In this document: positions 6,113 through 12,691 of the stretch, in pieces
Numbering within the stretch: the stretch's first letter is position 1
How the letters are laid out: the number at the start of each line of letters is the position of its first letter
DNA from: JBFXJF01 sp050175155
GTDB taxonomy: Bacteria > Bacillota > Bacilli > Tepidibacillales > Tepidibacillaceae
NCBI GenBank assembly: GCA_050175155.1
Contig: JBFXJF010000041.1
Location: 1-12,691 of the forward strand
Length of the DNA stretch: 12,691 nucleotides
Direction of reading: 5' to 3'
The notes under the pieces: model-generated
Seen by the model: the letters and a program-made list of their open reading frames with translations, nothing else
What the model was told of the DNA's origin: nothing
Database searches by the model: none
Made by a program: the position numbers and the translations under genes

Positions 6113-7338
6113 TAGCTCTTACCTTTCTGGTTGAATCTCCATACGAAAGCAAATAACATTCCTATAAATCCATAGAAGATAATTGCGTCAGTTAATACTT
6201 CCCAGATGCTTGCTGTTACGTTTTGAACAGACATTGTTATTATAACTCCCGACAATCCTATGCAATAAGCTCGGTATTTATCTGAATCAGCCTGTTTGAA
6301 AAGTTTTCGCGTTAATTGAAATAAAGCAAACAGAAGAACAAGTATACTTACGAGACCAAAAATCCCCATCTCTGCTCCTAATTTTAGATAATGGTTATCT
6401 ACCCAAGTTGAAAACGGAATGTTATGTCTTAAAGGAACTGAATCTCCATACATTCCTAACCCTAACCCAAAGATTGGGTTTTCCTTTATTTTTATTAATG
6501 CATCTGTCCAGAATGCCAGTCGTCCATAGTCACTGCTCATCTGATAATATGAAGGGTCTAGAAGATAAGCAAAGCGATTAACAACGCTAGCTGGCATTAC
6601 AAATGGCAAAGCGACTAAGATAGCCGGTAAGGTTAGAAGCCATTTTTTGTTCCATACCCATACAGCGTAAATGGCCATAAAGAAAAAGGCTATCCAAGCT
6701 CCGCGAGAAAATGTTAATAGTAGAGCAACGAATATTGGTAAAATTGCTAGTAGATAAAGTAGTTTGTACTTTATCTGCTTGGTAAATAAAAATAATGCAA
6801 CTAAAAACGAGAGGATCATATTCAGATATCCTGCTAAAGCATTAGGATTAGCAAAAATTGATACTATCCTGAATTGATCAGCATCCTTTTTATGTACCCA
6901 ACGAACACTCTCAATTTGAAATATGTATTGAATAATCCCTGCAAGAGCTATAAAGATGGTGCTTATAATTATTATTTTCATAAATGTATCGAGCTTTTTT
7001 TCATCATCCAAAACATACATTGTTAGTATAATGAAGAACATTGGCTGATATACAACACGCAGAACATCAAAACTAACTTCTAATGGAACAACATTAACAA
7101 CTATTGAGCTAAGAGAAAATACTATTAGAAACAGGAAAGGTAGCTTTACTGAATTAGGAATCAGTTGATAGCGAAGCTCCTGTTTGTCGCGTTGCTCAAG
7201 ATAGATTACGACAATTAGTGTAATTATGAATAACTCATCCCATACACTACCGACAAAGGAAGGTAATGTAACTCTGATAAGGAAGTCAAACCAAGGAAAT
7301 AACGCTAATAGCCATAAAAGCCTTCGCGAGTTAATCAT
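6112..7338 (-). CDS. O-antigen ligase/polymerase (Wzy_C) family membrane protein
   Basis: A 408-residue integral membrane protein with about ten or more hydrophobic segments and the family's large extracytoplasmic loop near 245-315. Conserved-looking motifs are FANPNALAGY (162-171), TFSRGAW (209-215), YGRLAFW (271-277), NPIFGLGLGMYG (287-298) and VDNHYLKLGAEMGIFGL (313-329). Members either polymerise lipid-linked repeat units (Wzy, TuaE) or transfer chains to an acceptor (WaaL). With a flippase next door and an LCP protein available for attachment, a polymerase role is the better guess. The start has GGGGTGA about six bases upstream and lies 12 bases after the flippase stop. The end overlaps the next gene by one base. 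Confidence 0.87.
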   Translation of the reverse strand: MINSRRLLWLLALFPWFDFLIRVTLPSFVGSVWDELFIITLIVVIYLEQRDKQELRYQLIPNSVKLPFLFLIVFSLSSIVVNVVPLEVSFDVLRVVYQPMFFIILTMYVLDDEKKLDTFMKIIIISTIFIALAGIIQYIFQIESVRWVHKKDADQFRIVSIFANPNALAGYLNMILSFLVALFLFTKQIKYKLLYLLAILPIFVALLLTFSRGAWIAFFFMAIYAVWVWNKKWLLTLPAILVALPFVMPASVVNRFAYLLDPSYYQMSSDYGRLAFWTDALIKIKENPIFGLGLGMYGDSVPLRHNIPFSTWVDNHYLKLGAEMGIFGLVSILVLLFALFQLTRKLFKQADSDKYRAYCIGLSGVIITMSVQNVTASIWEVLTDAIIFYGFIGMLFAFVWRFNQKGKS

Positions 7339-7350
7339 TGTATATCACCC

Positions 7351-8904
7351 CTAAGCTCTTCTTATTAGTTTTAATAATCTTGTTTTTAACCATTTTATTT
7401 CTTCTGTATCTAATCGTAACGTCAGGTAGATATAGACAATTACTCCGATTGCTAAGCTTAGTAATGTGCGAATCCAAAGCTCTATTCCTAAAGGATTAGA
7501 CCAGATTAATAGAAAGGCATTATAAGTACCCAAAATGATTAATGTAAATATTATAACGTTTCTATATATTTTTCTCCAGATAACTTTTTCACTGTCGTTA
7601 GTTATTGGACCGATTTTCTTAATTAGTTTACTTCTAATTCGTAAATACCCAAAGATTGCAGATATAGAGGTAGAGCCAGCAACAGCAATTAGACCGAGCT
7701 TGGGAACAAAGATTATCATAAGAGTTACATTTAACGCCACCAAGAAGATACTATTTACTACTGGTGTCCATGTATCTTGTAGAGAATAGAAGACCCTAGT
7801 AATAATATCACGCATCGAAAATGGTAGGATTGTAAATGTATAGAAAATTAAGGCTAAGCTCGTAGTCTCTAAAGCATTGAAATCAAATTCGCCCCTCTGA
7901 TAAACGATTGCAATTATTGGTCTTGCTAAAACAATATAGATACCCATCACCGGTAATAGAAGTATTCCTAATAAACGATTGCTCTGTGCTAAAATCTTCT
8001 TAGCTCCAGCTATGTTGTTATTACCTATATTCTCAGCTATTACTGGAAATAAAGGCAGGACCATCGCCCCTACAAAGATACTTAACGGAAGCTGTGTTAT
8101 GCGAAAAGCATAGTTAAGAGCTGCCAAATTACCTTCCGGTAGCGTAGACGCCATCATTTTATCGACTATTGTATTTAACTGAAAAACTCCAATACTTATA
8201 ACAAAGGGTAAGATAAGTAATGAGAAACGTTTTAAATCTTCATTAAACCATATTCTCAGATTAAAGCTAATTCCCTTTTTAATAATCACGGTTAATAATA
8301 TGATAAGTTGTGCAACCACTCCGATTGCATACCCAATGATTAAGCTTTGCACTCCATATTGCTCTGAAAAAAAGAGTAAAGCAATAATAATACCAAGACT
8401 ATAAAAGACCGGTCCTAAGCTTGGTGTAAAAAAATGATGATAAGCATTTAGGATTGAAGAAGAAATACTGATTAGGCCTATTGCTATAAGAGCAGGAATA
8501 ACAATTTTGAACAGTTCAATCGTATATAGTTTGGCTTCTGCACTAAAGCCCATAACATATACATCTACAAACGGCTCAATAACAAAATAAAGTGCTATGG
8601 TTAACAAGAGCATAAACAAAGCGGTAAGAGAAAAAATACTGCTTATAAGCTTCTTAAGTCTTAGTTCCTCACCTTGGCTGCGTAAATTAACAATCATCGG
8701 GATTAATACAGCCGAAATTGCTCCACTGGCAATCGTTAAAATAATCGTCGGTATTGTATAAACCGCTACGAAGATATCGGCTTGCTGACTTACTCCGAAT
8801 TGAGCAGCAAGTAATATTTCTCTAACTAGGCTTATGAGCTTTGTAAATAATGTTACTCCCATCAAAAGTATGGTTACGCTAAAGATTTTTTTACCCTGTG
8901 ACAT
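7351..8904 (-). CDS. MurJ/MviN-family lipid-linked oligosaccharide flippase
   Basis: A 517-residue polytopic MOP-superfamily protein with the length and about 14 hydrophobic segments of MurJ. SLVREILLAAQFG (25-37), QADIFVAVYTIP (41-52), NTIVDKMMASTLPEGNLAAL (244-263), YAFRITQLP (265-273) and MVLPLFPVIAE (281-291) follow the MurJ pattern. Compared from memory with E. coli MurJ, the arginines at 24 and 270 correspond to Arg28 and Arg268 here. Arg18 appears as Lys22, and the Arg52 position falls in IILTIASGA with no arginine. A flippase dedicated to the polymer of this locus is therefore more likely than the housekeeping lipid II flippase. The start overlaps the upstream glycosyltransferase by 14 bases and has AAGGA five bases upstream, so translation is probably coupled. 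Confidence 0.87.
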   Translation of the reverse strand: MSQGKKIFSVTILLMGVTLFTKLISLVREILLAAQFGVSQQADIFVAVYTIPTIILTIASGAISAVLIPMIVNLRSQGEELRLKKLISSIFSLTALFMLLLTIALYFVIEPFVDVYVMGFSAEAKLYTIELFKIVIPALIAIGLISISSSILNAYHHFFTPSLGPVFYSLGIIIALLFFSEQYGVQSLIIGYAIGVVAQLIILLTVIIKKGISFNLRIWFNEDLKRFSLLILPFVISIGVFQLNTIVDKMMASTLPEGNLAALNYAFRITQLPLSIFVGAMVLPLFPVIAENIGNNNIAGAKKILAQSNRLLGILLLPVMGIYIVLARPIIAIVYQRGEFDFNALETTSLALIFYTFTILPFSMRDIITRVFYSLQDTWTPVVNSIFLVALNVTLMIIFVPKLGLIAVAGSTSISAIFGYLRIRSKLIKKIGPITNDSEKVIWRKIYRNVIIFTLIILGTYNAFLLIWSNPLGIELWIRTLLSLAIGVIVYIYLTLRLDTEEIKWLKTRLLKLIRRA

Positions 8905-10078
8905 CTATTTCCTTCTCCTTAGCTTTTCCAGCCTCTATATAATTAACAGCTAATTGCCATCTAGTATCCCATGAGTTTTCCCTGCCAAGCTGTTCTCTTT
9001 CTTTTATTCTAGGATCTTTCTTTACACCTATTGCTATAATTTTTTCTATTGACTCAATCATTTCTTGAGCATTATGTACAATATCAACTACATGACTATA
9101 TGCTACAACCTCTGGTAATGGTGTTGAGATAATAGGCTTGCCTGTAGAAAAGTATTCAAATAACTTGATTGGGTTAACGCTTTCTGTTAATTTATTAATT
9201 TTAAATGGGATTAAGCAGATATCAAAGTGCTTTATATATGACGGTAGTTCTTTATATCTTTTAGCTCCAAAGATTTGAATATTAGGTAACTTCCTTAGCT
9301 GCTCGATATCTGTAGCAATCGGTCCGATCAGAAAAAACCTGATATCCTCCATCTGCTTGGCAACATCAGCAATTAAAGCTATGTCTATCCAGTCACTAAT
9401 TCCCCCTACAAAGCCAACTACTGGATAACGAAATTCTTTTATATCGGTAGGAATGTAGCCATCGTCTTTACTTGCAACAGCAAAATGTTCATATTCCGCA
9501 CCGTTGGGTATTAAGTGAAAATTATTGCTCCACCCCTCCCGATCTGCCATTAACTGCTTAGCCGTTGCAAAGGATACGTTAGCTTTTTTCATCAGCTCTT
9601 TCTCCATCTTATAAACTGTTCTTGGTCTGATAAAACCAGTAAATGAAGCATGGTCATCAACACAATCATAGATTACCCGATCGAATTCAAGCAAATTCAA
9701 AAGATCAACTGCATTTGGTAAGAATGAATACATATCTATAGAGGAAAATTTTATGTTTATCTTCTTTATTGCCCGTTTAATTGTCTTAGAGATTAACCAT
9801 TGGTTGAATTTATTGATTGCCCTAAACTTGTTAGCGAATGGCAAAATAGGCGGTGGTGACAAAAGGTAGATATTCTCCTCTTGAAGTCTAAGACCTTTTA
9901 CCCAATTCGCCCAACGGTTTAACATTTTTATATTTTTTAATGGTGAAATTATCGTTGCAGGTGGTTCCAAATATAATACTGTCCATCCTGTTTTCGCACT
10001 TCTTTTCATGAAGTGGTGCGGCCGATGTTGAATCCCTGCCCATTCGCCTGCGGAAATGCAAAGCATTAGCTTTTTCAT
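8891..10078 (-). CDS. TuaH-like glycosyltransferase
   Basis: A 395-residue GT-B-type glycosyltransferase resembling the TuaH group. Signs are the N-terminal HRPHHFM (18-24), YDCVDDHASF (137-146) in the linker region, PNGAEYEHF (191-199), VGFVGGISDW at the start of the donor domain (221-230), IPFKINKLTESVNPIKLFEY (290-309) with Glu299 and Glu308 in the position of the GT4 E-x7-E motif, GKPIIST (313-319), and a C-terminal SWDTRW (369-374). No membrane segment is evident. AAGGGGG lies about eight bases before the ATG. The gene comes right after a terminator-like hairpin downstream of the LCP gene and overlaps the flippase gene at its 3' end. The transferred sugar is unknown. Confidence 0.85.
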   Translation of the reverse strand: MKKLMLCISAGEWAGIQHRPHHFMKRSAKTGWTVLYLEPPATIISPLKNIKMLNRWANWVKGLRLQEENIYLLSPPPILPFANKFRAINKFNQWLISKTIKRAIKKINIKFSSIDMYSFLPNAVDLLNLLEFDRVIYDCVDDHASFTGFIRPRTVYKMEKELMKKANVSFATAKQLMADREGWSNNFHLIPNGAEYEHFAVASKDDGYIPTDIKEFRYPVVGFVGGISDWIDIALIADVAKQMEDIRFFLIGPIATDIEQLRKLPNIQIFGAKRYKELPSYIKHFDICLIPFKINKLTESVNPIKLFEYFSTGKPIISTPLPEVVAYSHVVDIVHNAQEMIESIEKIIAIGVKKDPRIKEREQLGRENSWDTRWQLAVNYIEAGKAKEKEIDVTG

Positions 10079-10100
10079 AAAATAAGCCCCCTTGATAACT

Positions 10101-10132
10101 AAAAAGAAAAGCTTCTTATATGAAGCTCTCTG
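10101..10132 (-). terminator. intrinsic terminator-like hairpin inside the locus
   Basis: On the minus strand AGCTTC (10127-10122) pairs with GAAGCT (10115-10110) around a six-base loop. The stem extends through G-U and A-U pairs and is followed by TTTTCTTTTT. It lies 8-40 bases after the LCP stop and about 22 bases before the TuaH-like start. It would end or attenuate transcripts from the tagO promoter. The remaining 22 bases leave little room for a separate promoter unless it overlaps the hairpin. Confidence 0.65.
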
Positions 10133-10140
10133 GTTTTATG

Positions 10141-11070
10141 TTAATTAATGTTTGCGTCTCTATATGTTTCAATGAACGATAATAATTCTTCTTTATTTTC
10201 TTCACTATAAAAGTAATACCAGAGATTATCCTCCCCAGATCTAGCCGATTCCCCACCTAATGTCATCGAATGCCAATCTTCTTTGGAAAAATTACTATAC
10301 TTCTTAGTGATGTCCAATAATTCTTGTGTTGTCATATCTGTTTTTATATGTTCGCCTAGAATGTCTAACATCTCATATATGTTAGCAAGTGCAGCTAGGC
10401 TGGTTGCTTTTTCCCCTAAACCCTCAATCACTTCCTGTTGACGTTCAATTCTGCCAAGATCTCCCTCGCTATCGTTGCGCCATCTGACGTATCCTAATAG
10501 TGTTTCCCCGTCCATCTGCTGTAATCCTGGTTGAAGGTTAACGTTGATATCCCCGCTTTGATAATACATCCTTTTTTCCACATCGATTTCAAGTCCGCCT
10601 AACTGGTCAACAATCTTCTCGAAGGCTATGAAGTCCATTGCTACATAATTATCTATAGGTATACCAAAATTGCTTTCAATTGTTTCCTTAAGTAAGGGAA
10701 CTCCACCATAAGCCATAGCATGATTAAGCTTGGTATATCCTATATCCTTAATAAGAACATAAGTATCTCTTGGGAAAGAGACTGCTGCTACTTGTCTTGT
10801 GATTGGATTTAAAGTAACTAGCATTATTGTATCTGATCTTGTTTCTTCGATAAGTTGCTCATCTCTAGCATCTACACCTAAAACAAGAACTGTTAAAGGC
10901 TCTCTAAAAGATGTTATAAAGAAATCAGTAATTCCAATTGGATTAGAAGTTCCGTTTTCGTTAACCTTATCTCCTAAGTCATTAATTAAATATATAAAAT
11001 AACCACCAATGATTAATGTTAATCCTATCAATGTAATAATAACTGAAATAATAATTTTTCTTTTTGTCAA
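10141..11070 (-). CDS. LytR-CpsA-Psr (LCP) family cell-wall polymer transferase
   Basis: LCP proteins move undecaprenyl-diphosphate-linked polymers onto peptidoglycan outside the cell membrane. This 309-residue protein has a short cytoplasmic tail (TKRK), one membrane segment at about 6-29, and an extracellular LCP domain from about 58 to 220. Typical residues are TVLVLGVDARD (60-70), RSDT (78-81), SFPRDTYV (98-105), KLNHAMAYGG (114-123), VDQLGG (154-159) and YVRWR...GDLGRIERQQ (194-212), whose acidic and arginine residues bind the pyrophosphate. The start is a TTG, chosen because AAGGG lies nine bases upstream and no in-frame ATG exists before the membrane segment. An ATG just upstream opens only a two-codon frame (ATG ACT TAA) ending directly at the TTG. 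It lies 62 bases after the tagO-like gene. Confidence 0.92.
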   Translation of the reverse strand: MTKRKIIISVIITLIGLTLIIGGYFIYLINDLGDKVNENGTSNPIGITDFFITSFREPLTVLVLGVDARDEQLIEETRSDTIMLVTLNPITRQVAAVSFPRDTYVLIKDIGYTKLNHAMAYGGVPLLKETIESNFGIPIDNYVAMDFIAFEKIVDQLGGLEIDVEKRMYYQSGDINVNLQPGLQQMDGETLLGYVRWRNDSEGDLGRIERQQEVIEGLGEKATSLAALANIYEMLDILGEHIKTDMTTQELLDITKKYSNFSKEDWHSMTLGGESARSGEDNLWYYFYSEENKEELLSFIETYRDANIN

Positions 11071-11132
11071 TTAAGTCATCCCTTATAATATCTTATTTTA
11101 TATCTAATTCTTAGTGATTAAGCATATGCTAA

Positions 11133-12221
11133 TTAACCTTTGAAATACGGGTTATTCGCAAATCTTACTATTCTATTCCCTATCAGTCTGCATAAATGTG
11201 TAACAGGTTTTTTTGTTCCTCCTATTACTCCAGTCCACTCTATACCTATAAGCGTTATAAACATTAAAGTTACTATTATTATAAGACCCATCCAAAATGA
11301 TGCCTGAGATAAAAAGATTGCAGCAAGTCCAAATATAATGCTAATCCCGTAAATAATAAATACCGTCTTACGGTGGGAGAATCCCATTTCAATCAAACAA
11401 TGGTGGAGATGTTTTTTGTCAGCTACTGTTATAGGTGCCTTAATTCTAAAACGACGAATAATGGCAAAAATAGTATCAAATAATGGAACGGCCAGAATAA
11501 TTATTGGAAATATAAAAGAAACGACTGCTACATTCTTAAATCCTAAGATAGATAAGGTAGCTAATATAAAGCCAAGATAAAGCGACCCAGAATCACCTAA
11601 AAATATTTTGGCAGGGTGAAAATTAAATACCAAAAAACCTAATGTTGAACCTAGTACCGCTAGGGCAATTGTTGTAACCAGATTATTCCCCATACTTAAG
11701 GACATAATGAGTATTGTTGCTAAAGATATTGATGATACACCTGCAGCTAAACCATCTAATCCATCAATAAGGTTTAAAGCATTGGTTATACCAACAATCC
11801 AGAGTATTGATATTAGGTAGCTCCAATTACCCAAATAAACAACTTTATCTGACATTGGAATATTAATAAACTCAATATCAATTCCACCATAGATTAAAAT
11901 AGAAGCAGCAACAACTTGAAAAACTAGTTTGATTTTTGCAGAAAGCGGTTTGAGATCATCTATTATCCCTAAGGTTATAATTACTAAGCTACCCAGCATT
12001 ATCCAAAGAAGCGGTCCCTCCGTGATATCGGAGAAAATTAACATCCCGATAGAAGAGGATAGGAAGATTGCCAAACCACCAAGTCGCGGCATTACCTTTG
12101 TGTGTACCTTTCTTTCGTCCGGATGATCTACTGCATTTATTTTAATTGCAATTTTTTTTATAATTGGAGTTAAGACTAATGTTAATACAAGTGGTACTCC
12201 AAAAACGAAGAACCATGACAT
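11133..12221 (-). CDS. tagO: TagO/WecA-type undecaprenyl-phosphate GlcNAc-1-phosphate transferase
   Basis: A 362-residue polytopic enzyme of the MraY/WecA superfamily, which starts lipid-linked glycan assembly by moving GlcNAc-1-phosphate from UDP-GlcNAc to undecaprenyl phosphate. Visible motifs are DHPDERKVH (32-40), PRLGGLAIF (45-53), the metal-binding pair IIDD (Asp88, Asp89), NALNLIDGLDGLAAG (147-161), FHPAKIFLGDSGS (201-213) and KKHLHHCLIEMG (269-280). The HLHH form is typical of WecA/TagO rather than MraY. About eleven hydrophobic segments are seen. The ATG at 12221 has AAGGGG seven bases upstream. A TTG at 12248 in frame lacks a good site and adds a charged extension, so it was not used. 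It is the first gene of the locus, divergent from the right-edge gene. Confidence 0.93.
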   Translation of the reverse strand: MSWFFVFGVPLVLTLVLTPIIKKIAIKINAVDHPDERKVHTKVMPRLGGLAIFLSSSIGMLIFSDITEGPLLWIMLGSLVIITLGIIDDLKPLSAKIKLVFQVVAASILIYGGIDIEFINIPMSDKVVYLGNWSYLISILWIVGITNALNLIDGLDGLAAGVSSISLATILIMSLSMGNNLVTTIALAVLGSTLGFLVFNFHPAKIFLGDSGSLYLGFILATLSILGFKNVAVVSFIFPIIILAVPLFDTIFAIIRRFRIKAPITVADKKHLHHCLIEMGFSHRKTVFIIYGISIIFGLAAIFLSQASFWMGLIIIVTLMFITLIGIEWTGVIGGTKKPVTHLCRLIGNRIVRFANNPYFKG

Positions 12222-12285
12222 AATATATCCCCTTCTTTTATCTATCAAAAATATTTATTACTAGCATAAATTCAAATTTGATTGT

Positions 12286-12291
12286 ATTATA
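12286..12291 (-). promoter_or_regulatory. -10 box for the polysaccharide locus
   Basis: A perfect TATAAT on the minus strand lies about 65 bases upstream of the tagO-like start. The -35 is poor: TTGTTC (12310-12305) is only 13 bases away, and the hexamers at 16-18 bases spacing (ATGTTG, TATGTT) match weakly. This is a position-based guess that this hexamer drives the locus. Confidence 0.4.
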
Positions 12292-12318
12292 AAAACCATA
12301 AAAAGAACAACATAAATT

Positions 12319-12324
12319 TATAAT
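12319..12324 (+). promoter_or_regulatory. -10 box for the right-edge gene
   Basis: A perfect TATAAT on the plus strand lies 25 bases before the TTG and 34 before the ATG of the right-edge gene, which fits a very short leader. No convincing -35 is seen. It lies within 30 bases of the opposing TATAAT at 12286-12291, so the two promoters may interfere. Confidence 0.35.
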
Positions 12325-12348
12325 TAACAAAACTTATGGAAGGATTTT

Positions 12349-12691
12349 TTGAAAAATATGAAAAAACCACTATTTATTACGATAATAATTGCAATTTTCG
12401 CTTTTTATATTGGTATGGCCGTTAAAAGTGAACACCCCATGGACCAATTATATGATTCTGCAATCGAAAAAATTAATAAAACTCATGTTGTAAATTTTAA
12501 ATCAGGATTTGTTGTTGAAGTCTATAATGAAGATAAAGAGCTTGTTGATCAATGGCAGATGAAACGTCAAGGAATCTATGATGCTTGGAGTAGTTATCTT
12601 CATTATAAAAATGTAATAAATTATGAATATGACCAAGATGATATAAACTATAAGGAAGAAGATACCTCGCTCTCCTTTGATCAAACCGGTA
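12349..12691 (+). CDS. membrane-anchored or exported protein of unknown function (partial)
   Basis: An open frame runs without a stop to the window edge. From the ATG at 12358 it reads MKKPLFITIIIAIFAFYIGM, a basic start with one hydrophobic segment of about 17 residues, followed by a polar, acidic stretch rich in Tyr, Asp and Glu. This looks like a signal anchor with an extracytoplasmic domain. A Shine-Dalgarno-like GGAAGGA lies at 12338-12344, four bases before a TTG at 12349 and 13 before the ATG at 12358, so the start is uncertain and the outer one is reported. I do not recognise the family in the 111-114 visible residues. It is divergent from the polysaccharide locus, so a shared role is possible but unsupported. 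Confidence 0.7.
   Translation, partial: MKNMKKPLFITIIIAIFAFYIGMAVKSEHPMDQLYDSAIEKINKTHVVNFKSGFVVEVYNEDKELVDQWQMKRQGIYDAWSSYLHYKNVINYEYDQDDINYKEEDTSLSFDQTG

Noticed and set aside
7535..7789. Plus-strand open frame opposite the flippase gene
   Set aside because: Hydrophobic antisense frame within a clear membrane-protein gene, with no supported start signal or homology.
10799..11002. Plus-strand open frame opposite the LCP gene
   Set aside because: Antisense to a confident gene and lacking recognisable motifs.
11121..11130. AGCATATGCT palindrome after the tagO-like stop as a terminator
   Set aside because: No loop and no T-run follows on the minus strand, so it does not form a proper terminator.
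11929..12126. Plus-strand open frame opposite the tagO-like gene
   Set aside because: Antisense shadow of a confident membrane-protein gene with no motifs.
12502..12684. Minus-strand open frame at the right edge
   Set aside because: It is opposite the plus-strand frame, which has a Shine-Dalgarno-like site and a leader-like N-terminus; the minus frame is low-complexity and hydrophobic because of AT-rich codons.

Overview
This window comes from a low-GC, AT-rich genome whose gene content and Shine-Dalgarno usage (AAGGAG/AGGAGG-type sites before most genes) point to the Firmicutes. Together, the CsaB pyruvyl transferase, TagO/TagA-type enzymes and an LCP transferase fit a bacterium that builds a secondary cell wall polymer, possibly one carrying an SLH-anchored surface layer. 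An anaerobic clostridial or Halanaerobiales-like host is plausible, but the sequence alone does not prove it.

Layout. At the left edge is the very start of a minus-strand gene (start at 27 or 96), with a leader holding a perfect 8-bp inverted repeat over its likely promoter. A plus-strand YigZ/IMPACT-family gene occupies 543-1181. Positions 1182-1799 hold no gene but are packed with palindromes: a 184-bp nested inverted repeat, a 16-bp-stem hairpin with a T-run, two GGGACAG/GGGAACAG-type hairpins, an AT-rich terminator-like hairpin and an imperfect tandem duplication. From 12221 down to 1800, nine minus-strand genes form a surface-polysaccharide locus, in transcription order: tagO-like initiating phosphotransferase, LCP ligase, an internal terminator-like hairpin, a TuaH-like glycosyltransferase, a MurJ-family flippase, a Wzy/O-antigen-ligase-family membrane protein, a GT4 glycosyltransferase, csaB, a UDP-sugar dehydrogenase and a TagA/WecG glycosyltransferase. 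From the TuaH-like gene onward the genes overlap or lie within about 20 bp of each other. At the right edge a divergent plus-strand gene encodes a membrane-anchored or exported protein of unknown function and runs off the window.

How the genes work together (inference from families). The TagO-like protein would load GlcNAc-phosphate onto undecaprenyl phosphate. The TagA/WecG enzyme would add ManNAc or, given the adjacent dehydrogenase, ManNAc-uronic acid. The two other glycosyltransferases would extend the unit, CsaB would add a pyruvate ketal, the MurJ-like protein would flip the unit, the O-antigen-ligase-family protein would polymerise or transfer it, and the LCP protein would attach the polymer to peptidoglycan. 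No UDP-GlcNAc 2-epimerase is present in the window, so UDP-ManNAc must be supplied from elsewhere. From memory, the gene set resembles the tua-tagO-yvhJ-yvyE region of Bacillus subtilis. The least explained part of the window is the palindrome cluster at 1180-1742.
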